Assembly (NCBI GenBank): GCA_045106735.1
Contig: JBGCEZ010000049.1
Coordinates: 1 to 52,686, forward strand
From: JBGCEZ01 sp045106735
Lineage (GTDB): Bacteria; Planctomycetota; Phycisphaerae; Phycisphaerales; SM1A02
DNA: 52,686 nt
Reading direction: 5' to 3'
Below the pieces are notes generated by a model. That model saw only the letters and a program-made list of their open reading frames with translations. It had not been told where the DNA came from and ran no database searches. Made by a program: the position numbers and the translations under genes. Shown piece after piece: positions 1-8,803 of this stretch. How positions within the stretch are numbered: the stretch's first letter is position 1; the number at the start of each line of letters is the position of its first letter.

Positions 1-128
1 CGATGGGCCTCTCCGACCTGGCCATTGCCGCCCCGGCGGCCACCGCCGGGACATGGTTGGCCATGACCCTCCTCGGCGCCGCGGTCCAGTGGAGGTATCG
101 TCCCCGGGTGTCCGATATCACACGCTGA
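1..128 (+). CDS. C-terminal fragment of a membrane protein (5' end outside window)
   Basis: An open frame enters the window and ends at the TGA at 126-128. The visible residues include a hydrophobic stretch (LAIAAPAATAGTWLAMTLLG) followed by a short basic tail (WRYRPR), as at the end of an integral membrane protein with a cytoplasmic C-terminus. Only about 42 codons are present, so the family cannot be named. The next gene starts 26 bases downstream on the same strand, so the two may be co-transcribed. It could also be a chance frame. Confidence 0.4.
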   Translation, partial: MGLSDLAIAAPAATAGTWLAMTLLGAAVQWRYRPRVSDITR

Positions 129-154
129 ATGGATTCTGCCCGGAGACCCGGACC

Positions 155-961
155 ATGGACTTTCTGCCCCTGCTTCTTGCGCAGACGGCGGAGCCCACTG
201 AAGCCGATGCGGCCAACGCCGCAGATGCCACAGTGGAGGGAGCGACGGCGGCCACGGAAACGGCCACCAACGCGCTGCCTTCGGCTCGTGAACTCGTCGA
301 TCGTCTCGACATTCTTCACGATCCGATGCCCGCCCTCGACTACCTCTCGAACCTCGGCGCCCTGTGGCCCGCGGTGCTTGGGGTTCTCGGGTTGCTCTGC
401 ATCCTCAACGGCTATCGCTGGCACAAGCCGGTGGTGGCGCTGCTCGCCTTCATGGTGGGCATCGGCCTCGGCAACGACTTGGCGTCCGGCATGGGCCGGC
501 CGATGGTCATCGGCCTCGCGGTTGGGCTGCTGCTGGCGATCGTTGCCGCACCGCTGCTCCGTGTGTCGGTGGCCTTGCTCGCCGGCTGCACCGGTGGTTT
601 CATTGGCGCCAACACCTGGACGGGCTTGGTCGGCACGCTGGAGAGCGTCCAGGCCGGCGAAGAGTGGATCGGCGCGGTGATCGGCTTCGTCGCCCTCGCC
701 ATGCTGTCGTTCATGATGTTCCGCTTCTGCGTGGTGCTCTTCACCAGCGTCGGCGGCGCCTTCATGCTCGTCTTCGGCCTGGTGGCGCTGCTGATGCTGA
801 TCCCCGACTGGCAGCCTTCGATCACCGACAGCCTGACCACGACCCCGCTGCTCATGCCGATCCTGACGCTGCTTGCCGCGGTGGGCGGATTCATCGTGCA
901 GCACTCGAGGCTCAAGGATGAGGGCGTGAAGGTCTTCGGAATCGACGCCGAGCAGACCTGA
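155..961 (+). CDS. Multi-spanning membrane protein of unknown function
   Basis: A 268-residue protein. The ATG at 155 was preferred to upstream starts because GGAG lies 9 bases before it and the N-terminus becomes MDFLPLLLAQ, which resembles a signal or first hydrophobic segment. After an Ala/Thr-rich stretch (residues 12-40), six or seven hydrophobic helices follow between about residues 68 and 255, several with small-residue GxxxG patterns, and then a short charged tail. This is the general look of TMEM198/DUF4203-like membrane proteins, but I cannot assign it firmly. It ends 13 bases before the phosphoesterase gene, suggesting one transcript. Confidence 0.75.
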   Translation: MDFLPLLLAQTAEPTEADAANAADATVEGATAATETATNALPSARELVDRLDILHDPMPALDYLSNLGALWPAVLGVLGLLCILNGYRWHKPVVALLAFMVGIGLGNDLASGMGRPMVIGLAVGLLLAIVAAPLLRVSVALLAGCTGGFIGANTWTGLVGTLESVQAGEEWIGAVIGFVALAMLSFMMFRFCVVLFTSVGGAFMLVFGLVALLMLIPDWQPSITDSLTTTPLLMPILTLLAAVGGFIVQHSRLKDEGVKVFGIDAEQT

Positions 962-974
962 GGCCCGCTGCCCC

Positions 975-1529
975 ATGTCGTCATCGCCCGAGTCGCCGCG
1001 GCCCACGTCGTCATCGATCTCCTCGCCCGCCCCGACCCGGCTGGGCGTGCTGTCCGACACCCACGGCCGGGCCGCCACGTGCCGGACCGCGGTGGCCATG
1101 CTGCTCGATGCGGGTGTCGACCGCCTGATCCACCTCGGCGATGTCGGCTCGGAAGCCGTGCTGGAGGAGCTCGTGGCCGATGTCCCGTCGTCGGTCGTCT
1201 TCGGCAACTGCGACGACGCACGCCGACTGGGGGCCTACGCCGAGCACCTCGGTCTGGATGTGACCCACCCGATCGGACGCCTCTCGAGCCACGGAGTCGA
1301 CGTTGCCTGGACCCATGGGCATCTGCCGCATTGCGTCGAAGAGGCCCAAGCCAGCGCAGATTTGCTGTTTATCGGGCATTCCCACTGCATTGCCGACGAG
1401 ATGCGCGGCCGGACGCGGGTGGTAAACCCGGGTGCGCTCTTCCGGGCCGCCCGGTATACTGCGATGATCGCGGACCTGAAAACCAGCCGAATGGCGTGGT
1501 GCGAGGTCGGACGGCCCCAACCCCGTTGA
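975..1529 (+). CDS. YfcE/MJ0936-type metallophosphoesterase
   Basis: 184 residues, the usual length for the small calcineurin-like phosphoesterases that hydrolyse phosphodiester bonds with two metal ions. The family motifs appear in order: DTHG (first metal ligands), GD in IHLGDVGSE, GNCD with the catalytic Asn, a His in WTHGH, and GHSH followed by NPGAL. A Ser/Pro-rich segment of about 20 residues precedes the fold, so an internal start is possible. It follows the membrane protein by 13 bases. The natural substrate is unknown, as for most members of the family. Confidence 0.9.
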   Translation: MSSSPESPRPTSSSISSPAPTRLGVLSDTHGRAATCRTAVAMLLDAGVDRLIHLGDVGSEAVLEELVADVPSSVVFGNCDDARRLGAYAEHLGLDVTHPIGRLSSHGVDVAWTHGHLPHCVEEAQASADLLFIGHSHCIADEMRGRTRVVNPGALFRAARYTAMIADLKTSRMAWCEVGRPQPR

Positions 1530-1763
1530 TTCCGTCTTTCGCGACATCCGAGCGTTCTGGATGCCACAACGCCCCCCGATCGAACCTCGATCACGCCGGG
1601 GCCGTACCCGCAGGGCAATGCCCAGCGGTCCTCCCGTGGCCATCGCCGCTCCCGTCCCCTGAGCCGATCGGCCACCCGACTCGGCGTCCGCTCGCATGAT
1701 GTCCGCCGCCTCTCCATTGGTGGACCGCGCCGTTTCTGTTCTCGCCGAACCCTGGATCCTCCA

Positions 1764-2297
1764 ATGTCCCTTGAGTCGCCATCTTCCAGCGAGACCATGA
1801 TCGAGTTCGACCCGTCCGCGGTCGTGATTCGTCTCGCCACCGCCGCCGACCAAGCGTCGGTCGAACGGCTGTTCCGCCGGGGCGGTGAAGAAGGGCTCCT
1901 GCGCGAGAATGACACGGGCGCCGACATTCGCAACCTGCAGAATGCGTACCTCTCCGAGCCGGATGCAAGCGGGTTCTGGGTCGCCGAATCCGACGGCCGG
2001 GTCATCGGCATGATCGGTGTGCAGCGGACCAGCGACGCCGCGGCGGACATTCGGCGACTCCGCGTGCAGCGGGAATACCGACTCCGTGGCATCGGCTCCC
2101 GACTCACGGAAACCGCGATTGACTTCTGCCGCGAGAACAGCGTGCTGAAGATCGTGCTCGACGTTCGCGTCGAACGCGCGCCGGCGATTCGGATCTTCGA
2201 GAAGTTCGGCTTCTCGCTGTCCAAGGATCGCCAAGTCGACGGCCGCCGCACGCTGGACTTCTACCTGGATCTCTACCGAGAGTCGCCGGGCTACTGA
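1764..2297 (+). CDS. GNAT-family N-acetyltransferase
   Basis: 177 residues with the GNAT fold: an N-terminal strand (VVIRLATAADQASVERLF), a central strand GFWVAESDGRVIGMIGV, the acetyl-CoA loop RREYRLRGIGSRL around residues 95-110 (Q/R-x-x-G-x-G/A type), and the C-terminal motif AIRIFEKFGF. The acceptor cannot be told from sequence; the shape suggests a RimI-like small-molecule or protein acetyltransferase. A second ATG at 1797 gives a protein without the 11-residue Ser-rich start and is equally possible. The 234 bases before it hold no recognisable gene. Confidence 0.85.
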   Translation: MSLESPSSSETMIEFDPSAVVIRLATAADQASVERLFRRGGEEGLLRENDTGADIRNLQNAYLSEPDASGFWVAESDGRVIGMIGVQRTSDAAADIRRLRVQREYRLRGIGSRLTETAIDFCRENSVLKIVLDVRVERAPAIRIFEKFGFSLSKDRQVDGRRTLDFYLDLYRESPGY

Positions 2298-2509
2298 TCT
2301 CCCGCGACGGGCCCAGGCGAAGGGCCAGGGCCGATGGACTCGGGCGGCAATCCCACGCCAGGGCCAGGGCCAGGGCCCATCCCATTTCCCACCGCTCGCC
2401 GCGCGACCGGCGACCAGCCGCGGGGCCGCCGCGCTCCCCCGAGCACGCGGCGTCCACCGCGACCGGCGCTCCTCCGGTCATGTCGGTCGGCAGCGTTCGA
2501 TGCCGACGA
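2298..2509. other. Short GC-rich intergenic stretch with CCAGGG repeats
   Basis: Separates the convergent acetyltransferase and dockerin-tailed genes. It contains several tandem CCAGGG hexamers around 2355-2380. No gene or clear terminator hairpin was seen. Confidence 0.5.
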
Positions 2510-4123
2510 TCAGGTGCAGCTGCCCCAACGAGCCATCAGTTCCAAGACGTCGGCAAAGTCGACGACGCCGTTTCCGTCGAGGTCGGCCGGGCAGACGGTC
2601 CCCGGGCACGCGCCCCACGCCTGAAGCAACATCACCAGATCCAGGGCCCCGACGATGCCATCACCGGAGACGTCCGGCGGGCACGACAGCCCGTCGTCCA
2701 CCCGGAAGATTCCGTCGCCACTCGCTCGTCCGCCGTAGCTCGCGCTGAACGTCAGTTCACCCGCCGGCCCGGCAACGAGGTCCTCGAAACCGATCGTGGA
2801 AAGCCACGTCCCTTCCGGCAAGCCGGTCGGCTGGGTGCCAGCGGCGGCCACGGCACACCGCCCGCGAAGGATCGCCTGCTCCACACCCGGCGGCGGCGTG
2901 CCGGTCAAGTCAGCGGCCGCAACCACGAACCCGGCGGAATCCACCGACACGGCGAAGATCGGCCCGACGAAAGCGCCGGGGATCCCGTCAACGGCATCGC
3001 CCTCCCGAACGACCAGCCCAGCGGCGTCGATCACCGCTTCGTTGGTCCCACCAGACGCATCTTCGAGGAGGACCCGCGCGGCCCAATGCCCTTCGGCGGA
3101 CAGGACCAATTGTTCGATCACGTCAAGCGATGCAGCACCCGCCTCACCCATCGCGTCGCCTTCGCGAGCACGAACCACTTCGTGCACCGTGCCGTCGCTG
3201 GCGACGTAGCGGTGGGCGATGACCCGGTCGGTGGCGGAGGGGCCCGCGAGGTTCCCCTCGAAGATCACATCGCCGCGGGCATTCCACGCGACTTCATCGA
3301 ATCGTCCATCCCATGCGGCCCCGTCGTCGAATGGCGACGGATCGCCCTTGCGATACAGCACCGTTCCACTTTGCACGATCACACTGTCGATGCTCGAGTC
3401 GCCATCGGTCCGGGCGTGGAAACCCACCCGGCCGTCATCGGCGATGCCGACGAAGTCAAAGCTGGTGTATCGATCACCGGTTCCGTCCGGAACCAGGTCG
3501 CCGCTCCGCGCGAGCACCTGGCCATCCGCGACAACGACCAGATCCGTCCCCGCCGGAACGCCATTCAAGCGGAGCCGAGCGGCGAGTACGCCGGAGCCAT
3601 TCACCGATCGCTGGCCGTCAAAGGTCAGAATGTCGGCGACGGTCCCGCCCGTACCGGGGACGTCTTCGCCTTCTTGGTGCATGAGGGTCTCGCCGACGTA
3701 GGCGACGTCGTCGGTGAGGACATCCCCGGCGAGATCGGCGGTGAAGGCGACGAGCACCTCGCCGGATGGCGTCCGGGCTACGTTGGCGCGATCGAAGCGC
3801 TGGTATGGCCGCCCGACGCCCGGAGCGAGCTGATCTTCAGCCACCACAACCGACGCAAGGTCAGGCCCCGCACAATCGGCCGGGAGATCGCCTCCGATCG
3901 CCGGCGCGGCACACGCGGCCGAGGCAGCAAGCGTCAGCCCAATCCCAGCGACGAGTGAGGAGGTCCCCGATGGACTGATCGACGATGTTGGCCGACGTGC
4001 GCCAGACATGCCGCCAGACTCGGAGCCAGACTCGGAGCCAGATTTACAGCCTGGATTCCTCGTGGAGCGTGCGGTTGACGCAGCGATCGCGCACGCCGCG
4101 GGCGGCGCAGTGAACTCGTTCAT
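2510..4123 (-). CDS. Exported protein with C-terminal dockerin-like repeat
   Basis: 537 residues from the ATG at 4123, chosen because AGGGGG precedes it. The N-terminus holds a Ser/Gly/Glu-rich stretch encoded by a 12-bp repeat, then a hydrophobic segment ending ASAACAAPA that fits a late signal peptide. The body is built of repeating beta-type units (patterns such as ADDGRVGFHARTDG, NARGDVIFEGNL, SAEGHWAARVLL) like the planctomycete choice-of-anchor repeat proteins. Residues of about 470-537 form two calcium-loop segments, CPPDVSGDGIVGALDLVMLL and CPADLDGNGVVDFADVLELM, typical of dockerin-type or EF-hand-like ends. Probably secreted or surface-attached; the partner is unknown. Confidence 0.85.
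   Translation of the reverse strand: MNEFTAPPAACAIAASTARSTRNPGCKSGSESGSESGGMSGARRPTSSISPSGTSSLVAGIGLTLAASAACAAPAIGGDLPADCAGPDLASVVVAEDQLAPGVGRPYQRFDRANVARTPSGEVLVAFTADLAGDVLTDDVAYVGETLMHQEGEDVPGTGGTVADILTFDGQRSVNGSGVLAARLRLNGVPAGTDLVVVADGQVLARSGDLVPDGTGDRYTSFDFVGIADDGRVGFHARTDGDSSIDSVIVQSGTVLYRKGDPSPFDDGAAWDGRFDEVAWNARGDVIFEGNLAGPSATDRVIAHRYVASDGTVHEVVRAREGDAMGEAGAASLDVIEQLVLSAEGHWAARVLLEDASGGTNEAVIDAAGLVVREGDAVDGIPGAFVGPIFAVSVDSAGFVVAAADLTGTPPPGVEQAILRGRCAVAAAGTQPTGLPEGTWLSTIGFEDLVAGPAGELTFSASYGGRASGDGIFRVDDGLSCPPDVSGDGIVGALDLVMLLQAWGACPGTVCPADLDGNGVVDFADVLELMARWGSCT
4013..4042. repeat. 12-bp tandem repeat inside the dockerin-tailed gene
   Basis: Unit GCCAGACTCGGA, about 2.5 copies. On the minus strand it is in frame and encodes repeated Ser-Glu-Ser-Gly in the N-terminal region before the signal-like segment. 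Confidence 0.7.
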
Positions 4124-4310
4124 GGTTGGGTTTCCCCCCTGATTGACGGATTGGATGCGCCGCTGGACCGAGAGACTCTTCGGTCGCAAACGACACACGA
4201 CAAGCAGCCGCACTCTACGCGTGGCCGGCCATCAATCTCCGAATTGCATCGCAATCGCCAGCCCGCAGCGAATGGGCACGTTCCGATTCGCGCGCAACGT
4301 GACGAAAGGC

Positions 4311-5591
4311 CTACGTCACGCGTCGTGCGATCGCGTCCGCCAAGCGTTCGTAGTCGTCGGGGCGGTTGTACACCTGTGCACTGATTCGGAGGTACCAGCG
4401 GCCGGCAATCTCCATGAACGGGACCTCGATCCCATCCTCGTCGTAGACCGAACGTTTGAGATCGGATGGCGCATCGAATCGTTTCGACAGTCGCGCGGGC
4501 AATTCGATCGTCGCCATCGATCCACGCATCGCGGCCGGCGCGACCGGGTCCACTTGCCATCGCCGGCACAAACGATCCTCGGCCCAGGCCAGCAACTGAT
4601 TGTTGTGGCTCCGCACGCCGGCCCATCCGGCGTCCGGGCACACGTCGGCCATCGCCCGAATCGCATCCGGCACCGTCATGTACGCGCTGACATCGCGCGT
4701 CCCCTGCCACGCAAACTCAGTTGCCATGGGTTCGCCGTGAAAGTGACTGATCACCGTGGGGTGCACCGGGGGCGGCCCATCGGCCGTTGCGCCGGCCACG
4801 TGGAGGAAAGCAGAACCCAAGGGAGCGCTGACCCACTTGTGCAGATTGCCGACGTAGTAGTCCGCCCCGACGGACGTGACGTCCAAGTCAAGCATGCCCG
4901 GCGCGTGAGCGCCGTCAACAAACACTGGGATTCCACGACGCCGGGCCAGCCTCACGATCTCCTCGATCGGCTGCACCAGAGCCGACTCACTGGTGACGTG
5001 GTCGACCAGGATCATTCGCGTGCGATCCGTCAGTCGGGCCGTGATCGCGTCAACGATGGCCCGCGGCCCGGAGACCGGGAGCTCAACACTGGCCTCGATC
5101 GGGACGACATCTTGAGTCGCCGCCAGCCAACCAAGCGTTTGGCGGACGGCATTGTAAACGTGGCTGGTGGTGAGGATCTCGTCACCCGACCGCCACGCGA
5201 GTGAACGAAGCACCGCATTGATCCCGTCGGATGCGTTGACGACGAAGCCGAAGCACGAGGGGTCCATTCCCAAAAAGCGGCCGACCCGTTCCCGCCGGTC
5301 GAGGGACCGTTCGTCGCGTTCTCGGTCGAGGTAGGCAACCGGCCGAGCCTCCAACTCGCGGCGGTGGGCGGCCTGCGCTTCATTGACCGTCCGCAGTCGA
5401 GCGCCAAACGAGCCATGGTTCAGGTACGTGATCCGGGGATCCAGCATCCAGCGATCGAGCTGCCCCGCGGGCAGCGAAGCCGGGGGCTCAAGCTCGAGCG
5501 GGCACTCCTCCGGGGGAAGCGCTGCAGCCGACTCAGCGAGCTCGGAAGCGTCGAAACGATGGGGTGCGGATGACGGGTCGGTGGATGCCAT
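4311..5591 (-). CDS. PLP-dependent class V aminotransferase, isopenicillin-N-epimerase-like
   Basis: 426 residues, fold-type I PLP enzyme of the class V (NifS/CefD-like) group. The N-terminal substrate loop YLNHGSFGARL is the hallmark of the isopenicillin-N-epimerase-like subfamily. The cofactor region follows: NASDGINAVLRSL, then the PLP-binding Asp and following residues in VFVDGAHAPGMLDLD, and the Schiff-base Lys in YVGNLHKWVSAPLGSAFL. The C-terminal domain ends in ISAQVYNRPDDYERLADAI. There is no beta-lactam cluster nearby, so epimerisation of isopenicillin N is unlikely; a cysteine-desulfurase-like or amino-acid-modifying role is possible. It stands alone on the minus strand, divergent from the lexA region. 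Confidence 0.9.
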   Translation of the reverse strand: MASTDPSSAPHRFDASELAESAAALPPEECPLELEPPASLPAGQLDRWMLDPRITYLNHGSFGARLRTVNEAQAAHRRELEARPVAYLDRERDERSLDRRERVGRFLGMDPSCFGFVVNASDGINAVLRSLAWRSGDEILTTSHVYNAVRQTLGWLAATQDVVPIEASVELPVSGPRAIVDAITARLTDRTRMILVDHVTSESALVQPIEEIVRLARRRGIPVFVDGAHAPGMLDLDVTSVGADYYVGNLHKWVSAPLGSAFLHVAGATADGPPPVHPTVISHFHGEPMATEFAWQGTRDVSAYMTVPDAIRAMADVCPDAGWAGVRSHNNQLLAWAEDRLCRRWQVDPVAPAAMRGSMATIELPARLSKRFDAPSDLKRSVYDEDGIEVPFMEIAGRWYLRISAQVYNRPDDYERLADAIARRVT

Positions 5592-5683
5592 GACCCAAGG
5601 CTATCCGAGCTTGTTCGGGATCGATGCCCGGGCCCTCGTCGAACGCCGAGCATGAAGGTTGGGCAAAACGTTCATCTTCATGC

Positions 5684-5721
5684 TTGCACCACCCTGCACG
5701 TTCGGCTAATGTTTCCCGAAC
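5684..5721 (+). promoter_or_regulatory. Sigma70-type promoter overlapped by an inverted repeat (possible LexA operator)
   Basis: TTGCAC at 5684-5689 and TAATGT at 5707-5712 are separated by exactly 17 bases. The -10 box lies inside a perfect 6-bp inverted repeat, GTTCGG (5700-5705) and CCGAAC (5716-5721), with a 10-base spacer. An operator placed there would block RNA polymerase. Since lexA is the next clear gene, self-repression by LexA is the natural reading, but this is inference. Confidence 0.5.
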
Positions 5722-5827
5722 AGGCGTGGCTTCAAACGGAAGACATCCGTCTGCACCTGCTCACATCGCCATTCTCGGACGTACCATCGACCACACCCGC
5801 CGCAACGCTCACCCGCCAGAAACGTTC

Positions 5828-6532
5828 ATGTCCATCACAACCTCATCCTCTGTACCGATCATTCGCATCGGTCATGCCTCCGGCCACGGCACGAGTGTGT
5901 TCGGGGTTGGGGCTCAGTTCGTGGTGGTGGAAGATGCAGGACTGGAAGCGTCGAGCCAGGCAAGCGCGGAGAACGGAGCGTCCTTGCCCAACCGGCATGC
6001 CACGCCCGATTGGCGACGCGGTCGGCGGATCGAAGCAGGCGGCCCGCTGAGATGGCTGGGCGTTTTCCGGGCGAGCGCTCCCGCTGGCGATCCGGCCACC
6101 CGACCGGCCACCCGACCAACCAGCATGCCGGCGGCCATTCCGAGCAGGCGCCACGCTCCGGCGACGGACCCCGTGACGGACCCCGTGACGGACCCTGTAG
6201 CAGCCCCTGCGATGGCCAAGTCGGCCGGCCGGCCCTTTGACCTCGCACCTGAGCGGTGCTCAGTTTCCCACGCGATTCGGCCAGGTCGATCTGAACGGCT
6301 TCTCCCGAGCGTTCAGGTCCCGGCCGAGTCGGCGTCGGAACCCTCCATCCCGGGTCGCAACGCCCGAGGTGCCCAAGCTCCGATCGAGGACTCGCCTCGA
6401 TTCAGTGTTCGTTCGGCTGCTTCCCACGCCGCCGCCCGAATGTTCCCCGCCTCGGCCAGTTCGGTCGTGGCCAACCGCACGCCGGCCCAACCGCCGGCGT
6501 CCCAGATCCCGGGAGTTTCATCATGTCGATGA
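5828..6532 (+). CDS. Doubtful ORF upstream of and overlapping lexA
   Basis: 234 residues beginning MSITTSSSVPIIRIGHASGH, with Ala/Pro/Ser-rich composition and no family I recognise. In favour: it starts about 110 bases after a good promoter, it overlaps the lexA start by 10 bases as coupled genes do, and a 12-bp tandem repeat inside it keeps frame (T-D-P-V units). Against: there is no ribosome binding site, composition is poor, and reverse frames are also open. It may simply be a long untranslated leader of lexA. Confidence 0.3.
   Translation: MSITTSSSVPIIRIGHASGHGTSVFGVGAQFVVVEDAGLEASSQASAENGASLPNRHATPDWRRGRRIEAGGPLRWLGVFRASAPAGDPATRPATRPTSMPAAIPSRRHAPATDPVTDPVTDPVAAPAMAKSAGRPFDLAPERCSVSHAIRPGRSERLLPSVQVPAESASEPSIPGRNARGAQAPIEDSPRFSVRSAASHAAARMFPASASSVVANRTPAQPPASQIPGVSSCR
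6163..6198. repeat. Three tandem copies of a 12-bp unit
   Basis: Unit GACGGACCCCGT at 6163, 6175 and 6187 (last copy with one change). In the 5828-6532 frame it encodes repeated Asp-Pro-Val-Thr. Confidence 0.8.
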
Positions 6533-7146
6533 ACGTCACACCCAAGCAGTTGAAGATTTTGCAGCTGATTCGCTCGAGCCGCGTGACCCGCGGTTACTCA
6601 CCGACCATGCAAGAGCTGGCGAATTCGCTCGGCATCTCCAAGGTCACCGTTTTCGAGCATGTCGAAGCCTTGGTGCGCAAGGGTGCCCTGTCCCGTGAGC
6701 CCAATAAGGCTCGATCGCTTTCCATCGCGGAAGATGTCGTCGTCCCCGACGAGGACCAGCCATTGACGTTTCCGCTGGTGGGCAAGATCGCGGCCGGTTA
6801 CCCGATCGAAAAGTACGCCGACGATGATCGCCTTGATCTCGCCGACTTCTTCGGTCCGCGGGTCGGCCAGCGTGGCGGCAGTTTCGCACTTCGGGTCGAC
6901 GGCGACTCGATGCGCGACGAAGGCATCTTGGACGGTGACTATGTCCTCATCGAGCGCCGTGAAACGGCACGAGATGGCGAACGGGTTGTCGCGCTGCTTG
7001 GTGACGGCGAAACCACACTGAAGACGTTCTTTCGAATGCCTGACGGGCGCATTCGGCTTCAGCCGGCGAACCCGAACTTCGATCCGATCATTGTCGATGA
7101 CTGCCGCGTGCAAGGCGTGGTGACCGGCGTCCTGCGAAAGTACTGA
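6523..7146 (+). CDS. lexA: LexA repressor, SOS regulator
   Basis: 207 residues, the usual LexA length. Residues 1-70 form the winged helix DNA-binding domain (TPKQLKILQLIRSSRVTRGY, then SPTMQELANSLGISKVTVFEHVEALVRKGAL). The self-cleavage site is the Ala-Gly bond in GKIAAGYP, the catalytic Ser lies in RVDGDSMRDEGI and the catalytic Lys in GETTLKTFF. RecA-nucleoprotein filaments would trigger cleavage and release SOS genes. The ATG at 6523 has GGGAG 7 bases upstream. A clear intrinsic terminator follows at 7151. No other SOS gene is adjacent. Confidence 0.97.
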   Translation: MSMNVTPKQLKILQLIRSSRVTRGYSPTMQELANSLGISKVTVFEHVEALVRKGALSREPNKARSLSIAEDVVVPDEDQPLTFPLVGKIAAGYPIEKYADDDRLDLADFFGPRVGQRGGSFALRVDGDSMRDEGILDGDYVLIERRETARDGERVVALLGDGETTLKTFFRMPDGRIRLQPANPNFDPIIVDDCRVQGVVTGVLRKY

Positions 7147-7150
7147 TGCT

Positions 7151-7188
7151 CCGTGGGTCCGAACAATCAAAGGACCCACGGGACTTCT
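7151..7188 (+). terminator. Intrinsic terminator after lexA
   Basis: Perfect 10-bp stem CCGTGGGTCC (7151-7160) and GGACCCACGG (7172-7181) with an 11-base AT-rich loop, 4 bases after the lexA stop codon and followed by a T-rich run (GACTTCTTTC). Confidence 0.85.
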
Positions 7189-7319
7189 TTCGCGAAACCA
7201 TGGCTCAGCAGGCTCGCCCCTGCTGATCGGCCATTGCGCCAGTTGCTCCGCGTCGCTCCGCGTCGACGCCGACGCCGACACCGCTTGTCGGGTGCGCTGA
7301 ATGTCCGATCGTTCCGCGA

Positions 7320-7574
7320 TCAGAAGATCAGCCACCACCCGGTCAACCCAAGGATGAGCACGCCAACGACGATGATCAGCATGCGGCGCTCGAGTTCGCT
7401 TCGCAGCGGCGGATGCGGCGCAACGTCGCCCGTAATCCACGCTCCGCATGCAGTGCAAACATCGGCGTCATCGAGCACGCGATGTCCGCACTCAGGGCAG
7501 AATCCGGTGTCGTCGGAGAATCGGGCGAGATCCTCTTCCGAGGGTCCCTCGTCGACGTCGGCACGGTACGGCAT
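7320..7574 (-). CDS. Small zinc-ribbon protein with C-terminal membrane anchor
   Basis: 84 residues. An acidic N-terminus is followed by a four-cysteine zinc ribbon, CPECGHRVLDDADVCTACG (residues 26-44), and a single C-terminal transmembrane helix (MLIIVVGVLILGLTGWWLIF). Such tail-anchored ribbon proteins are common in planctomycetes and have no known function. It lies about 100 bases upstream of nothing on its strand and 100 bases downstream of the M29 peptidase stop, so the two may be co-transcribed. Confidence 0.8.
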   Translation of the reverse strand: MPYRADVDEGPSEEDLARFSDDTGFCPECGHRVLDDADVCTACGAWITGDVAPHPPLRSELERRMLIIVVGVLILGLTGWWLIF

Positions 7575-7675
7575 GACGCGGTCTTTCTGATTCGGGGCGT
7601 GTGGCGGGAGGATTCAGCGCGGGATGGGGCAACCGAGCGAGGCAGCGGTGCTGTCTGACGCGGTTGCGAGTGCGT

Positions 7676-8803
7676 TCATCCGCCGATGAGTGCCTTCGGA
7701 TTCAGTCCGGCCAGGTGGGCGGGGACGAAGAGGCCGTCCTTGCGGATGACTTCCCCGTCGAAGCTGATCGTGCCGCCGCCGTGATCGGGACGCTGGATGA
7801 GTACCAGATCCCAGTGGATGTCGGACCGGTTGCCGTTGTCACAGTCTTCGTACGCCTGGCCGGGCGTGAAGTGGAGCGAACCGGCGATCTTCTCGTCGAA
7901 GAGGATGTCCTTCATCGCGTTCTCGATGTACGGATTGAAGCCGATCGCGAACTCACCGATGAACTTCGCGCCTTCATCGGTATCAAAGATCGCGTCCAAG
8001 GCTGGCTGATCACCATCCGCGGTGGCCTCGACGATCCGCCCGGCCTTGAATCGCAGCTTGATGTTCTCGAACGAAGTGCCGCGGTAGATCGTCGGCGTGT
8101 TGTATTCAATCACGCCCTCGACCGAATCCCGAACCGGCGCGGAGAAGCATTCTCCATCAGGGATATTGTGCGAACCGGTACACGGAATGACCGGCATGTC
8201 GGCGATGGAGAACCGAAGATCTGTATCCCCCGGTCCCTTGATGTGGACATCGCGCGCCTTCTCCATGGTCTCGACCAAGGGTTTGACGGCTTCCGCCATC
8301 CGTGAATAGTCCATCGTGCACACGTCGAAGTAGAATCGCTCAAATGCCTCGGTGCTCATCCCGGCCAATTGGGCCATCGACGCACTGGGCCAACGCAAGA
8401 CGCACCAACGGGTGTGGTTCACCCGCTGCTGAAAATGCACTGGCTTGGCGTAGACGCTTCCCCAGGTCTGCATCTGTTCATCGGGGACGTCCGACATCTC
8501 GCTGACGTTGGCCGAACCGCGCAGTCCGATGTACGCGTCCATCTTCTCCATGCGATGCCGGTCGATGTCCGCCCATGTCGCGATCTGGGCTTCGTCGGCC
8601 GACTCGAGCAATGCCCGCATCACCGATCCGTCGCGCAGTGCCACGTGCGGATGGGCCCCGGCCGCACGGGCGGCTCGGACCATGGCCACCACCATCGGCG
8701 ACGGAATCTCGAACGCCTCAATGAGGACGTGTTCGCCGGCCTGAAGGCCCGTTGAGTGGCGGGCAAGCACTTCGGCGAGCGTGTCGTGGCGAGGATCATG
8801 CAT
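7676..8803 (-). CDS. M29 family aminopeptidase
   Basis: 375 residues, close to the usual length of the M29 (AmpS/AmpT/PepS) metallo-aminopeptidases, which remove N-terminal residues using two metal ions. The conserved acidic and His ligand positions are visible: Glu in NIPDGECFSAP, Glu in IGEFAIGFNPY, His in GSLHFTPGQAY, and His-Asp in SDIHWDLVLIQ. The start at 8803 has a very good ribosome binding site (AAGGAG, 10 bases upstream). No signal peptide, so a cytoplasmic enzyme, probably in peptide turnover. The zinc-ribbon gene follows on the same strand. Confidence 0.93.
   Translation of the reverse strand: MHDPRHDTLAEVLARHSTGLQAGEHVLIEAFEIPSPMVVAMVRAARAAGAHPHVALRDGSVMRALLESADEAQIATWADIDRHRMEKMDAYIGLRGSANVSEMSDVPDEQMQTWGSVYAKPVHFQQRVNHTRWCVLRWPSASMAQLAGMSTEAFERFYFDVCTMDYSRMAEAVKPLVETMEKARDVHIKGPGDTDLRFSIADMPVIPCTGSHNIPDGECFSAPVRDSVEGVIEYNTPTIYRGTSFENIKLRFKAGRIVEATADGDQPALDAIFDTDEGAKFIGEFAIGFNPYIENAMKDILFDEKIAGSLHFTPGQAYEDCDNGNRSDIHWDLVLIQRPDHGGGTISFDGEVIRKDGLFVPAHLAGLNPKALIGG

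Larger units (their letters stand above)
5592..6522. other. Long stretch before lexA: promoter plus one doubtful reading frame
   Basis: About 930 bases between the start of the PLP enzyme and lexA. It contains a promoter with an overlapping inverted repeat (5684-5721) and one open frame (5828-6532) of uncertain status. No RNA gene was recognised. Confidence 0.5.

Noticed and set aside
2480..3958. Plus-strand frame opposite the dockerin-tailed gene
   Set aside because: Arg/Asp/His-rich shadow without domains; the minus strand has a clear signal region and repeat domains.
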